A stretch of DNA of 64,000 bases from Xiphydria camelus (lineage: Eukaryota > Arthropoda > Insecta > Hymenoptera > Xiphydriidae), in contig OY783200.1 in NCBI GenBank assembly GCA_963678675.1, positions 9,974,917-10,038,916 of the forward strand, read 5' to 3'. The notes under the pieces were generated by a model. The model made no database searches, was not told the DNA's origin, and saw only the letters and a program-made list of their open reading frames with translations. A program made the translations under genes and the position numbers. Within the stretch, counting starts at the first letter, position 1; the number at the start of each line of letters is the position of its first letter. Shown here piece after piece: positions 1 to 10,660 of this stretch.

Positions 1-1059
1 GTTTCGAGTCCGTTCACATGCGTGTCGGTAGGTTGCGGAAATGCGTATTCGTTGGGGAAGGGCGGAACAATAGGAGTTTAGAGGGTATGGTAGAGTGAAA
101 TTAGGACGGTACATGACTCAGGAAAGCGTCGTCCCTCGCATTCAATTTGAAAATAAAAATATTATTAATGACGATTTACAGGGTAGAAGTATAGTAATTC
201 ACCGGTCTCTCTCATGCGAAACGATGATGAAGATTATTACAGAATATCTTTAGATATAATTCATTACTTTTAATACATTTTAATTAGTTTTAATAACCTC
301 CTCTAATTTTATAGAGCCCCTTAATTCTTTTAAAAATAGTAAAATAAATCATTAAACCTTTAAACATTTTTTTTTCATCTGTCACGTTTTGTGTCCAACT
401 TGAACGTAATTTTTCTCTTTGATTAGTATTATAACTAATATTAGTAAAAATTATCAAAAACCGAGGTAGAGAATTGCTATTTTAATTACCTTTAAAAGAA
501 AAATATAATTATCGGAAAATATCAATTTTTAGTGAAATTAGAGGCAATATCTCGAGAACTATTCATCGTAGCAAAATGAGATAAAAACCAATCGTTTCGT
601 CTTAAAATTCTCTAAATTTTCTTCGCAGCATGTCTCGATAACTTCTCAATAGTTTTAGAAATATTTAAAGAAAAAGCCGTACAAAAAATACATTTTTATT
701 AAACCATACTTTGGCTTTATGTAACATTTGTTCTATATATTTTTCCGAGTATTTAAAAAAAATTAAAATCGGACACTTATGAAGAAAAGTCGACAACAAA
801 ATCGATTTTCTCAGCCCATCTACTGTACTAAAATACCGTCAGCCAATCAGCGCTCTTCCGTGATGAATTAATTGTTTTATAACCGTATCTTTAGTTGTTG
901 TTGAACCGATTTCTTTCAGCTTATTAACCAAAATATCATAAGCTACATTTGTTTTTGTGGGTCCGAGTAATCCTTGCTTTTAATTTTCCATAAACACTCA
1001 TTATTTCGATATAAATCTATGAATTCCGAAAGAAATTCACGCGGCTATAATCGTAAATC
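1..1059. other. AT-rich sequence without recognisable gene
   Basis: No convincing reading frame or RNA gene is visible. The first 60 bases and the segment near 838-862 resemble, in inverted order, the GC-rich stretch at about 5540-5630 (shared string AGCCAATCAGCGCTCTTCC), so the edges belong to a dispersed repeat. The middle is plain AT-rich sequence. Confidence 0.5.
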
Positions 1060-1310
1060 AGACATCTTGGACTATCTAAAAGACTTAATGCAAATCTACC
1101 GCACACCCACACTCACCGTCCTCGTCGCAAGCAAGACGGAACACGCACGAAAAATCAAATCTCAGCTGATTTCGTTCGAGCCAAGCAATTGACGGTACGC
1201 AATTAATAAGACGGCCGATTTAATACCACGCACACTCCGTCTTGCATTACAACTTAAAACTGTACAAGATTTACGACAAACTCTAGCATGTCTGTCTCTG
1301 GCGGCCTTTA
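1060..1310 (+). repeat. Dispersed repeat shared with 31.5-32.5 kb and 33.0 kb
   Basis: This segment reappears reverse-complemented at about 31505-31606 plus 32300-32460, where the copy is split by a THAP-containing foldback. Part of it, beginning CTCCGTCTTGCATTACAACT, recurs as two tandem pieces at 33000-33165. It has no coding signature. A short open frame here (974-1192) is not conserved between the copies. Its superfamily is unknown. Confidence 0.7.
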
Positions 1311-1511
1311 CCTATGGTGACAGCTTTTAATGGAAAATAATATGGCGGTCGTCGTTTCATGTTGACTTGTTCAAAGAACTGTCGCTCTACGCGCGCAACG
1401 TGCGGAAAATATCTACCCAAGTAGAGAAACCTCGGGACAACCATCTGTACAAAGTTATCTTTTGCCGGTTAACTGAAGGATTTATCCAAATGTTAACTAA
1501 AAGATAACATA

Positions 1512-2107
1512 TTTTCTGTTCACCTGAATCGGATATCTTGTAGATATCTTTTTGGGTTATCTCTCAGACACAACTAAAAAGCTGTCAAAAGGTCATTGGA
1601 TAGCCATTTTTGAATAGACAATTGACTGAAGTTACCGAATAGATAACTGTCTTTGATTATCTACCAGTTATCCTGAAAAAGTTATCTAACAGATAGTATT
1701 TTGCGGTTAAATTTGAAACGTACAATAAAAGTCGCCGTAAAGTTATCCATGAGAGACTACATATGTAGAGATGACTGATGAAAGCTATCTATTAGTTAAC
1801 TTTTTTATGCCACTTTCTGTTCACCTGAATCGGATGTCTTGTAGATATCTTTTTGGGTTATCTCTCAGACACAACTAAAAAGCTATCAAAAAGTCATTGG
1901 TTAGCCATTTTTGAATAGACGATTGACTGAAGTTATCGAATAGATAACTGTCTGATTATCTACCAGTTATCCTGGAAAAGTTATCTAACAGATGGTATTT
2001 TGCGGTTATAATTGAAAAGTACAATAAAAGTCGCCGCAAAGTTATCCATGAGAGACCATCTAGAGATGACTGATAAAAGCTATCTATTAGTTAACTTTTT
2101 TATGCCA
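1512..2107. repeat. Tandem duplication of about 301 bp
   Basis: Two head-to-tail copies (from about 1512 and 1813) share long identical strings such as CTGTTCACCTGAATCGGAT, with a few substitutions and small indels. Only the second copy is mirrored in the right arm, so the duplication probably arose in the left arm after the palindrome formed. Confidence 0.8.
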
Positions 2108-2386
2108 TTTATAAGTTGTCAGGAAAAAGTTGACTGAAACATGTTACCTTGTGGTTAGTGTTTAGAAGACCCCGATAGCAAAGCGTGTATTTAAAAAAAA
2201 TCTGTAAAATGTATATTTGTGATTAATACAATCCCTCAGTGTTTTTAACAGATGTACTCTAGCTCATATATTAACGTCTACAATCTTAAAGTATGAAACA
2301 AAAATGCAGGAGACTACTCCAAAGTAAACTGTTTATTTTTTAATAGAGTGTGGCTTGTCACGTGTTTCTAATAAGCCCTTCATATA

Positions 2387-3465
2387 CAGGGTGGACCAGG
2401 TTAAACGTCATTTTTTTATATGTGATAGAATAACAACAAAAAAAGTAGACTTTCATAAGAAAATTTTTTCAAAAATGTTCCCTAACAAAGATATAGGGTG
2501 TCAATTTTCGAAAAAAAATGGTTTTCTCATCATAACTTCTAAACTACCGTATCGATTTCCATGAAATTTCGCACACAGGCTAATGTCGTACAGCTCTAAG
2601 TAATAATTAAATAATTTTAAAAAATTCTCCAGTGGCGTAGATACTGGGGGCCGGTACCCCCTTTCCCCCTTTCCAATCTTCGGTGCCACTGGATATTTTG
2701 CAAAGAAAATTTAATTATTGGATTCCCCGTTTAATTTAATGAAAAAAATCATCCTTGCAAATTTTTGATTTATGACTTCGTTTTTGAGATATTTATTTAA
2801 ATTTATAGGGTTTCGAGCAGGCTAAACGTTATGATTGAACTGCCAAGAAAATACAATATGAGAGGCCAAAACTGTTTTTAACATTTTATTACTGACTAGA
2901 CATACATCAAAGATACAAAAAAAGGTAATCAACAATTAAATTATGTTTTATAATAAGTTCTCAAAATGGAATCCACCGACCTCAATACATTTTTGAGCTC
3001 TTCTGGCCACGGAATTAATTGCCGCTAAGACTTGAGGACGGTTTCTCTTCAGTTGACGGCACGCCTCTTCAATACGTTCCCCAAATCAAAAATTTGCAAG
3101 GGTGATTTTTTTCTTTAAATTAAACGGGGAATCCAATAATTAAATTTTCTTTGCAAAATATCCAGTGGCGCCGAAGATGGGGAAGGGGGAAAGGGGGTAC
3201 CGGCACCCAGTATCTACGCCACTGGAGAATTTTTTAAAATTATTTAATTATTGCTTAGAGCTGTTCTACGTTAGTCTGTGTGCGAAACTTCATGGAAATC
3301 GATCAAGTAGTTTAGAAGTTATGATGAGAAAACCATTTTTTTTCGAAACTTTAACACCCTGTATCTGTTAGGAAAAATTTTTGAAAACAATTTTCTTATG
3401 AGTCTACTTTTTTGTTATTGTTCTCTCACATATAAAAAAAATTACGTTTAACCTGGTCCACCCTG
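2387..3465. mobile_element. Tc1/mariner-type non-autonomous element, TA-flanked
   Basis: The ends are CAGGGTGGACCAGGTTAAACG and its inverted copy, flanked by TA on both sides (2385-2386 and 3466-3467). The inverted arms are about 370 bp each and surround a short remnant of a transposase C-terminus on the minus strand. The CAGGGTG terminus with a TA duplication is shared with the elements at 27185-27750 and 46880-47449 and is typical of IS630-Tc1-mariner elements. Confidence 0.75.
2948..3083 (-). pseudogene. Tc1/mariner-type transposase C-terminal fragment
   Basis: On the minus strand an open segment of about 44 codons ends in the motif CIEVGGFHFENLL before a stop. Tc1/mariner-like transposases often finish with a C-x(4-6)-GG-x-HFE-x-LL signature, and the remnant at 47097-47291 ends in the related CMDMGGRHFEHLL. 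Everything upstream, including the catalytic core, is missing, so this is a dead fragment inside a MITE. Confidence 0.65.
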
Positions 3466-3467
3466 TA

Positions 3468-3729
3468 TAAACCGACCTTTAGACAATGCAACACTGAGAT
3501 ATCTCGGCAAAAATATTTAAATAAATATTTAAATGTAAAAATTAATATAATTTTATAATTTTAATAAATATTTAATTTAAATAGGTATTTTTAATAAATA
3601 TTTAAATATAAAAATTAATTAAAATAATTGTTTAATTAATTAATTAATTAAATTAATACTTTAATAAATATTTAATTTAAATATTTTTGCCGAGACATAT
3701 CAGTGTTGCATTTTGTAAAGGCCGGTTTA
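3468..3729. mobile_element. AT-rich MITE, plus half copy at 4247-4308
   Basis: Inverted ends of about 55 bp (AAACCGACCTTTAGACAATG at the left, its inverted counterpart at the right) flank a core made almost only of TTAATTAA and ATTTAAAT runs. The right half recurs alone at 4247-4308, fused to the broken arm of the larger palindrome. Confidence 0.7.
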
Positions 3730-4321
3730 TATATGAAGGGCTTATTGGAAAAACGTGATAAGCCACACTCTATTAAAAAATAAACAGTTTACTTTGGAGT
3801 AGTCTCCTGCATTTTTGTTTCATACTTTAAGATTGTAGACGTTAATATATGAGCTAGAGTACATCTGTTAAAAACACTGAGGGATTGTATTAATCACAAA
3901 TATACATTTTACAGATTTTTTTTAAATACACGCTTTGCTATCGGGGTCTTCTAAACACTAACCACAAGGTAACATGTTTCAGTCAACTTTTTCCTGACAA
4001 CTTATAAATGGCATAAAAAAGTTAGCTAATAGATAGCTTTTATCAGTCATCTCTAGATAGTCTCTCATGGATAACTTTGCGGCGACTTTTATTGTACTTT
4101 TCAAATATAACCGCAAAATACCATCTGTTAGATAACCTTTTCAGGATAACTGGTAGATAATTAGACAGTTATCTATTCGATAACTTCAGTCAATCGTCTA
4201 TTCAAAAATGGCTAACCAATGACTCTTTGACAGCTTTTTAGTTGTGTTTTATTTAAATATTTTTGCCGAAATATCTCAGTGTTGCATTGTATAAAAAGGC
4301 CGGTTTTAGCTAATTGTAAGA

Positions 4322-4637
4322 CCACTTGAAGAGTCAGTGGCGCAATTGGTAGAATGTGAAAGCATTGCCAGTCTCGAAGCATCTCATCCTAAAGAGCGCA
4401 GGTTTGAGTCCCAGCTGGGTAGGGTTTGAAAAAAAAAACCGACCCCGATAGCCAAGTTTCGTCACTACGAGCGCACTGTGCAGCCACGCGGTGGATTTAG
4501 GAAACATCACAGTGGCATTGACTACGTCTCCACCGTAGGGTTAAATCCGAGATTTAGTAATCCTCGTATGGAGACTTTCTGTCTGCACCGCAGATACACC
4601 CGGGGGCACGGAATCTGTCGCTGGTGACTTTTTTTAA
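4322..4637 (+). repeat. tRNA-derived SINE-like repeat
   Basis: The head carries an A box (TGGCGCAATTGG, 4338-4349) and a B box (GGTTTGAGTCC, 4401-4411), the internal RNA polymerase III promoter of tRNA genes. The spacing is wider than in a normal tRNA, which suggests an intron-like or diverged middle. A GC-rich body follows and ends in a T run. This order (tRNA-like head, unrelated body, simple tail) is the usual SINE layout. No second full copy is visible here, so the class rests on architecture alone. Confidence 0.55.
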
Positions 4638-4711
4638 TGTTATTTTTAAACGTACTAACCAATGATTAATAATCCTCGTGCTTTCATTAACGAGAGTAGA
4701 CGCCACCGTAG

Positions 4712-5506
4712 CTACCCAAGTAGAAATGTTTCGTCTAAAAGTTAACTTTAAGTTAACCCGAAAATATGCTGGTCAACTTTTGGACAATTCAAAAGATAAC
4801 TGGCAGTCAATATAGGAACGTGTTAATGTCCGTCCCGACTGTTAACTTTGGTTTTTAAAAAAAAGACGATTACATCACCAACTTATAGTTAACTTCAGTG
4901 GATGTCTATAGGGCGATTGGGTAACTGCACAAAACAGATAGAGTGCCATCTGTGGCACGCACCAAGCATTAAGTAGATGCCCGTGGTATAAGCGCTGTTT
5001 ACACGTTATTTTGGATAATAATTGAAGTGTTTTACCTATGAGATTTAATCAACATGGCCTCAATTATAATAGAATGTGGATTTCAAAGCATTCAAATAAA
5101 TTCTTTCCGTGGAAAATCGTTATCAAAAGGTAAATACAAGCAGCGCCACCAAGCTGGGTTTCTTGGCGAAACTTGGATGTACATTCTCTATATGTACACG
5201 TGTAACACAAACAAAAGCTACGTTTGTGGAAGTACGCTAGAGCCCTATCCGACAATCGTTTGAAGGCGACTAAATAACATCATTACATCACCAACTTATA
5301 GTCTATTGGACATCCATTGAAGTTAACTATAGGTACGTTGGTGATGTAATCGTCTTTTGTTGAAAACCAAAGTTAACAGTTGGGACAGACATTAACACGT
5401 CCTTACACTGACTGTCAGTTACCTTTTGGATTATCCAAAAGTTGACCAGCATATTTTCGGGTTAACTTAAAGTTAACTTTTAGACGAAAAATTTATACCT
5501 GGGTAG
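4712..5506. mobile_element. Palindromic MITE with CTACCC ends
   Basis: Left arm 4712-4925 and right arm 5270-5506 are inverted copies, about 90% identical. They begin CTACCCAAGTAGAAATGTTT and CTACCCAGGTATAAATTTTT (right end read inverted). GTTAAC occurs several times in each arm. The centre has no family signature; short open frames on both strands there are overlapping and unconvincing. Confidence 0.8.
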
Positions 5507-5670
5507 AAATCTAACTAGGGGTGCGGACAGGTAGGCAGTACGCATGCGGAAGAGCGCTGATTGGCTGATGGTGTTTCCGCATTCCGCATTCCGCAAGCCT
5601 TCCGCGTCCATGTGAACCCGCCTTCAGACATTTTCTCAAGGTACGGTAACTGGTGGCGACGCGGGTCTTA

Positions 5671-6137
5671 AGGCCATCACATGTGAAAAAACGTAAGCAG
5701 TAACAGTAAGGCAGTAAGTTTCCAACACATATTGTTAGATGGAGCAATCTAAGTGAAAGTGCAGCAACAGTAAGCAGTAACAGCAAGCAGTAGGGTTTCC
5801 GTCGCGTTGGAATTTTACGGCTTACGTCTTACTCTCAACCAATAGAAGAGCAGCTGACACGCGATTGGTATATACACGGAATGCAAAGTTACAACTTGCA
5901 ATAATTATCGATGCTGATAACTGCACTAATACTTTTTTCTATATTGTATTTCATTTAAATAATATACTCACGCATCTCAAGTGTAAGCGTAGTACATTAC
6001 ACTAAACATTTAGGTTATGATTTCAGATACGACTTTCGAACAGCGCATGCGTATACCACGCTACTAAGAATGAGCACTCGGCTATACGGCTTACTGCCTT
6101 ACTGTTACTGCTTACGTTTTTTCACGTGTGATGGCCT
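5671..6137. mobile_element. PIF/Harbinger-like MITE, TTA-flanked
   Basis: Terminal inverted repeats of about 45 bp start AGGCCATCACATGTGAAAAA and are flanked by TTA on both sides (5668-5670 and 6138-6140). A 3-bp TTA duplication is the usual mark of PIF/Harbinger insertions. The inner part of each terminus repeats AGTAACAGTAAGGCAGTAAG-like strings. No coding capacity. Confidence 0.7.
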
Positions 6138-6256
6138 TTACGACTTCAGTAGCATAGTATGCGAGCTATGCGTCTCCAGTCGCTTACGACTTGAGTTGGC
6201 AACTTAGGTATCGGATACCTGCGTAGCGTAGTGTGCGAAAGGCCTAAGTCTACGCA

Positions 6257-6385
6257 CGGTCGAGAGCGATGGAATGGGGCAGGGTCGAGAGCGGTGGAAT
6301 GGGGTAGGGTCGAGAGCGGTGGAATGGGGCAAGGTCGAGAGCGCTGTATGAGTGAAGCACGGTCGAGAGCGCTGGAGTGTGTGGG
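6257..6385 (+). repeat. 25-bp GC-rich minisatellite
   Basis: About five head-to-tail units begin GGTCGAGAGCG, each about 25 bp, the last two degenerate. Open frames crossing it on both strands are by-products of the period and are not annotated. Confidence 0.85.
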
Positions 6386-6554
6386 TTTCGTTACGGTTTT
6401 TCGTTACTGGGCGCACGATTTCACTACCCTCAGCTAAGAAGTTTCACTTCAAAAATCACATCAAAGAATTCCATGATTGGTATGTACAAGTTCCAAAAAC
6501 CCGGTCTCAGGAACTCTCGCGTGGGTCATTGGGTAGCGTGCGAATATATATGCC

Positions 6555-6693
6555 CATAATTATGAAAGTGGTCTAAGTCAAAATTTTCAAAAAAATTAGT
6601 TTATCAGTTATTTCACACCACATTATTTTAAACTAAATTAATAACTGATAAACTCATTTTTTTTAATGTTGACAGACCACTTTCATAATTATG
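6555..6693. mobile_element. Short palindromic MITE
   Basis: The outer strings CATAATTATGAAAGTGGTCT and its inverted copy, plus an inner pair around TTTATCAGTTAT, make an almost complete hairpin of about 139 bp. No coding potential and no clear target duplication. Confidence 0.6.
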
Positions 6694-6699
6694 TGCACA

Positions 6700-7361
6700 T
6701 ATGTATATTCATTGATAAAATAAAATACTGTAAATTTTGGGGTAGCGCGCTGTTAGCGACTGTTTCGCTAAAAGTCTGGAATCGAACTGCCTCTCGTACG
6801 CCTTCCTGCCTCGGACGTACCGTCGGCAAAGGGTCACTATCAAGGTTAACCCGCCATCGCACGCGCTATGAGGGAATCCCTCACCATATTTCTTTTCGGA
6901 CAACAAAACGGTCAATGCTAAAATTTCAACCTCGAACGTCTAGGAATGCCTTTAGCATCATTTTTGGGAGGGGATAACAAAGTTGCACCGCATTAAAATG
7001 TAGTTAGTATGGTGTAGTGCCTAAACAAAGTGACAGTACCAGATGTGAGCGTTTTCCCCACTGCGCGTGCAGTCACGTTTATGACATTTTAACCCCTTCC
7101 TATATGATTTTTGTAAATCCCATCAAAAAAATATATATGACAGCTTTGCCCCTATTATTCATAAAAAAATAATTAAAAAAATATTTATGAAAAAATAAAC
7201 ATTTATTTAAAAACAAAATGTCTCCCTCGAAAGTTATTCCACCGTTTCCACATACATTTGGCTCACCCTGTATGAGTATATGGAATAATAAGAGGCCTCC
7301 TCATTTAAATGGCGCGGTTATTTACAGTGTAAACCGGAAAACGTACGCTGTGTTTATTAAA
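6700..7361. other. Intergenic stretch with a mariner-type end fragment
   Basis: No gene is supported. Near 7255-7273 the string CACCCTGTAT resembles the right end of a CAGGGTG element whose left part cannot be found. A GC-rich segment at 6740-6990 has a B-box-like GTTCGATTCCA on the minus strand, but no matching A box. Confidence 0.4.
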
Positions 7362-7739
7362 AATATAAAACAGTTTTTATAGAAAAATTGTTAGATGTGA
7401 AACATCGAAATTCTTCTTTGTAGAAAGTATGCGATAGGAAGGATGGACCACGCGTCCGTCGAAAGAACACGTGCGCCAGTGCGCATTTGTATTTATGACT
7501 GTGACACTATTAAACGGTACGAACCATTGTGTCTAATTCAAAAAGCGCATTTAGTTTACTCTCTCTTAACTCTACCATCGGTACTGTTTAATAGTATCAC
7601 AGTCATAAATACAAATGCGCACTGGCGCACGTGTTCTTTCGACGGACGCGTGGTCGATCCTTCCTATCGCATACTTTCTACAAAGAAGAATTTCGATGTT
7701 TCACATCTAACAATTTTTCTATAAAAACTGTTTTATATT
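7362..7739. mobile_element. Near-perfect 378-bp palindrome
   Basis: Left arm 7362-7525 and right arm 7575-7739 match almost base for base, with a loop of about 50 bp. The high arm identity suggests recent origin or gene conversion. The open frame that crosses it is a consequence of the mirrored sequence. Confidence 0.8.
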
Positions 7740-7788
7740 ATATGTTATTATACACACACGTATTTTTATCTACAACAAAGTATCTTAC

Positions 7789-8025
7789 ATCGATGTGGGC
7801 CTAAAGTTCATAGATAATAAGATAATGGCGATTAAATTTCCTTTCCTGGTGAATAAGTTTAGCCTCATATGTTTCTTTGACTTATCACAAATATCTATTT
7901 ACAATCGTGATGTATTATAGATTGTACACACATACGTACCATATGAGGCTAAACTTACTTGCCAGCGAAGAAGTTTCAATTACTATTATCTCATTATTTA
8001 TGAACTTTTGACCTATATCGATATG
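7789..8025. mobile_element. Palindromic MITE of about 237 bp
   Basis: The ends CATCGATGTGGGCCTAAAGTT and an inverted, diverged counterpart ending ATATCGATATG enclose inner matching strings around GTTTAGCCTCATATG. No coding content. Confidence 0.65.
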
Positions 8026-8033
8026 ACTTTTCT

Positions 8034-8203
8034 ATGCATGGTGGGAGAAGGAAATTCTTCGAAACCACCGAGCTAGAGCATGAAAATTGGCGCCGGGAGA
8101 GTACGCAGATTCAGCGCCGTTCGGTTGGTGCTATCCCCGAAGAAGTACACGTGCACCGCGCAATAGTCGAATTTATTGCGGGTCTGCACTTTGTCCGAGG
8201 AGA
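8034..8203 (+). repeat. Dispersed repeat with frame conserved at 20495-20648 (minus)
   Basis: This stretch matches the reverse complement of 20495-20648. Both can be read as a short peptide starting M-x-GGRRKFFETTE and ending IVEFIAGLHFVRGE, with the middle differing. The preserved ends could mean a coding remnant, or simply a common repeat read in the same frame. The 8.2-kb copy stops where the giant foldback begins. No family is recognised. Confidence 0.5.
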
Positions 8204-9214
8204 GCATAATAGTCCAGTAAAATTTCCGTTTAAATCGAAAATTGAGACATACGGGCGAAAACTTGGAAAAAGGCGTGTTTTGATGTTATTAATCGAGGGA
8301 ACATATTAAAAGAAAAATCACAAACCGGGTACGGCTGTAAAAAATTATTTATTGTTGAAAAAATCGATTCTTCGCTAATATTTTGAAAACTACGTGACAT
8401 ATTGAAAAATAGTTAAGACAAAAGTTGTAGATAATAAAATTATCTACAAAAAAGCTATTACACTTTTTATCCTATCTTCAACGCCTAAGAAGCTAGGACC
8501 TCCAGATGAGTTGAAATGTTCAAATATTCATAACAAATCCAAAAATTAAGATTTTTGCAATTTTTTTTTGTAACCCGTTTAGAAAAATCTCATCATTTTT
8601 CCTAGCGAAACCAAATTTTGATTTTCATTGTTGTTTACACATGATTGATTTTTAAAGTTTTAAATGCTTGAATTTACATAGAAATTTGCAATTAAAAAAT
8701 TTTTTAATTATACAATCGTTTATTTTGGATTATTTCTGAAGAAAAAGATAAATAGCAATTCAACGTATCTCATCTGGTTTACAAGATATGCTAAATTGAA
8801 AAGGAAGGAGGTTTATGCGATGATCACCACTGACTACGCAAACTGTGGCAAACATATATAGTGTCGCACCGCTCTCACTCACATCGCCCTGACGTTTGTG
8901 TGCGCGCGCTGCTGCAGTTGGCTGCGAGTGTCAGTTAAACTGAGGGATGCTCTCGGCCTTCCCGACCTTGCAGGGGTTTCGTAGCATCCCGACCATGAAT
9001 ACCTCGCCAACCTAGTAGCCCAAGCAGTATGCATTATCTTATTTCCATTAGCGTATTTCCAGCGCCTCCTAGGTAAACGGTTCTACTTTTGGTTGATCAA
9101 CGAAATTGATTCAATTTCATTGAACAGTGCTTTGAGAAATAAATTTTTGAAAATCGTGTCGCGCGCGCGTTCCAAGAGAGAGTGTCTGGAATTGGCGTAC
9201 ATTATATCATCAAT

Positions 9215-9280
9215 GCTTCGATAGCGCAACGGTCAAGTTGCCGGGCTGGGAGTCTCGATGTCGTGGGTTCAAATCTTGTT
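9215..9280 (+). tRNA. tRNA-like sequence in left foldback arm (pseudo-tRNA)
   Basis: The order GCTTCGA, then A box TAGCGCAACGG, then a possible anticodon loop CTGGGAG (GGG if used), then B box GGGTTCAAATC follows tRNA layout. The T stem pairs mostly through G-T pairs, and the D stem and acceptor stem do not close, with a T run replacing the 3' acceptor strand. It is therefore a tRNA-derived sequence, probably not a functional tRNA, that may keep an internal polymerase III promoter with the T run as terminator. Confidence 0.5.
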
Positions 9281-10137
9281 TTTTTTCTTTTTTTCTTTAT
9301 TAACTCTTTTTTTCATTTCATTGCAATCACTTCTTGTTATTAAAAAGTGGTTTACATTACCGAATAAAATAATAGTTTCAATGTTTTTCATAGTTTTACA
9401 TTATTTTCTTCCTTATTGAGGTGAACCAATATTATTTGTAAGAACAGTTGGAAATATCGTTGCATTTTTTTTACTCTTACATTTCGTCATTGGAATTTTT
9501 GGCTGCCGAAGATTTTGTTCATAATTTTGGATGATAAGTGTCGAAAAAACATTTGAAGCACACTGTATTTTGACACCATGAGCATTTATTTTGACAAATG
9601 GGACTTTGCCTCACGCACATTTACACTTTAAAAGCGTTATGGAAAAGCAAATTTAATTGTTTCATTCAGTGTTTCAAATGTTTTTTGCCAAAAATTCCCA
9701 TAAAGAAATGTAAGAGCAAAAAAAATGCCAAATTTCGTAGGGGTTTCGTAGCATCGCGACCATGAATACCTCGCCAACCTAGTAGCCGAGGCAGTATGCA
9801 TTATCTTATTTCCATTAATTTCTTAGCAGCGCGTCCTAGGTAAAAGGTAAGTAGGTATTATGAAAATTGTAGAGAGGATACAAGTTTTGTTTAAAACATT
9901 TTTTTTCTGAAACAAATAATTGCAGGGTTTCGCTTCTGTAAACTGGAGCGCTTTTCTTACGCGTACCCTTTTCACTCTCAACGTTGCTAATTACTGATTC
10001 ATTACCAGAAGTTATGTGTTTTTACCTGAAGCATAGAGAAATCAACAATTCGACAGCGTTAAATGTAGGAATATTATATTTATGGTAATTAGGAACAGAA
10101 CAAGAAAAGAAATTTTACATTCGGAAACAAACCACCA

Positions 10138-10341
10138 ATGTCGCAATGCACTGAAGTGTGTAAGAATTGCAACGATCAAACGTGCAAAAATTCCACGCTG
10201 GATAATCCTGAAGACACAGATTCAGAAGATGAAGAAATGCAACTGAATGTTGAAGAAGATGTAGAAATGTTTGCGGAAACTGGTGGAAATGGAAGTGATA
10301 ACGATGTTGATTTTATGGAAGTCGATGGTGAGTATTACTAA
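10138..10341 (+). pseudogene. CXC-like C-terminal exon of PIN/FEN1-like family
   Basis: A 67-codon open segment begins with closely spaced cysteines (CTEVCKNCNDQTCKN) followed by a strongly acidic tail (EDTDSEDEEMQ). This cysteine pattern and acidic tail resemble the C-terminal CXC part of the family at 24211-25490. A GTGAGT splice-donor-like string overlaps the end. A second, slightly diverged copy of the acidic part lies at 10655-10740, so the region was tandemly duplicated. It is separated from its expected upstream domains and is annotated as a fragment. Confidence 0.5.
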
Positions 10342-10439
10342 TGTTATGTATGTAACAAAAATTAATATTCCAGTACTTCTTCCACATGTCGGGTGAGTAA
10401 TCCGGGAAAAGGTAGGATGTTTTATACTATACATCATCT

Positions 10440-10660
10440 GAAGCCATTTATTTTATTCGCGCACGTGTTTGCCGGATGTGACTCAATCAGTTCGATTTAT
10501 AGAAAAAGGGAGGAAAAGTGTTTTCAGAGTACTAGAGAAGAATCCAGCTCTGCAGAAATCTGTATCTATTTCTAATCATCCCAATCAAACAATTGATGAT
10601 TTATATGTCCCATTAATGAGGAAATTATCCAGCACTTGTATTCAAGAAATGAAGATGTAG
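10440..10660 (+). pseudogene. PIN/FEN1-like domain fragment (GCD motif)
   Basis: Read with a frame change, this segment shows HVFAGCDSISSIYRK followed by a lysine-rich stretch and an NHPNQTIDDLYV string. It lines up with HAVSGCDTVSRFGSK in the minus-strand gene at 24467-24853. The motif H-x(3)-GCD-x(2)-S followed by basic residues is the last conserved block of that family. Here it lies downstream of the CXC-like exon rather than upstream, so the internal gene is rearranged by the duplication noted at 10255-10800. Confidence 0.55.

Larger units (their letters stand above)
1413..4246. mobile_element. Palindromic GTTAAC-rich element, right end lost
   Basis: The left arm (about 1813-2386) and right arm (about 3735-4246) are inverted copies of each other. 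The outer left end begins CTACCCAAGTAG, the same terminal string as the separate element at 4712-5506, and both are rich in GTTAAC and TTAACT, so they look like one family. The right end has been replaced at 4247 by half of another MITE. The centre contains a TA-flanked mariner-type insertion (2387-3465) and an AT-rich MITE (3468-3729). No transposase of its own is visible. Confidence 0.7.

Noticed and set aside
6204..6437. Overlapping frames on both strands across the minisatellite
   Set aside because: The frames follow the 25-bp period and have no domain.
6740..6990. Possible minus-strand tRNA-derived SINE
   Set aside because: A B-box-like GTTCGATTCCA is present but no acceptable A box lies upstream.
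7443..7724. 93-codon frame in the 378-bp palindrome
   Set aside because: The frame is a by-product of mirrored sequence; no family match.
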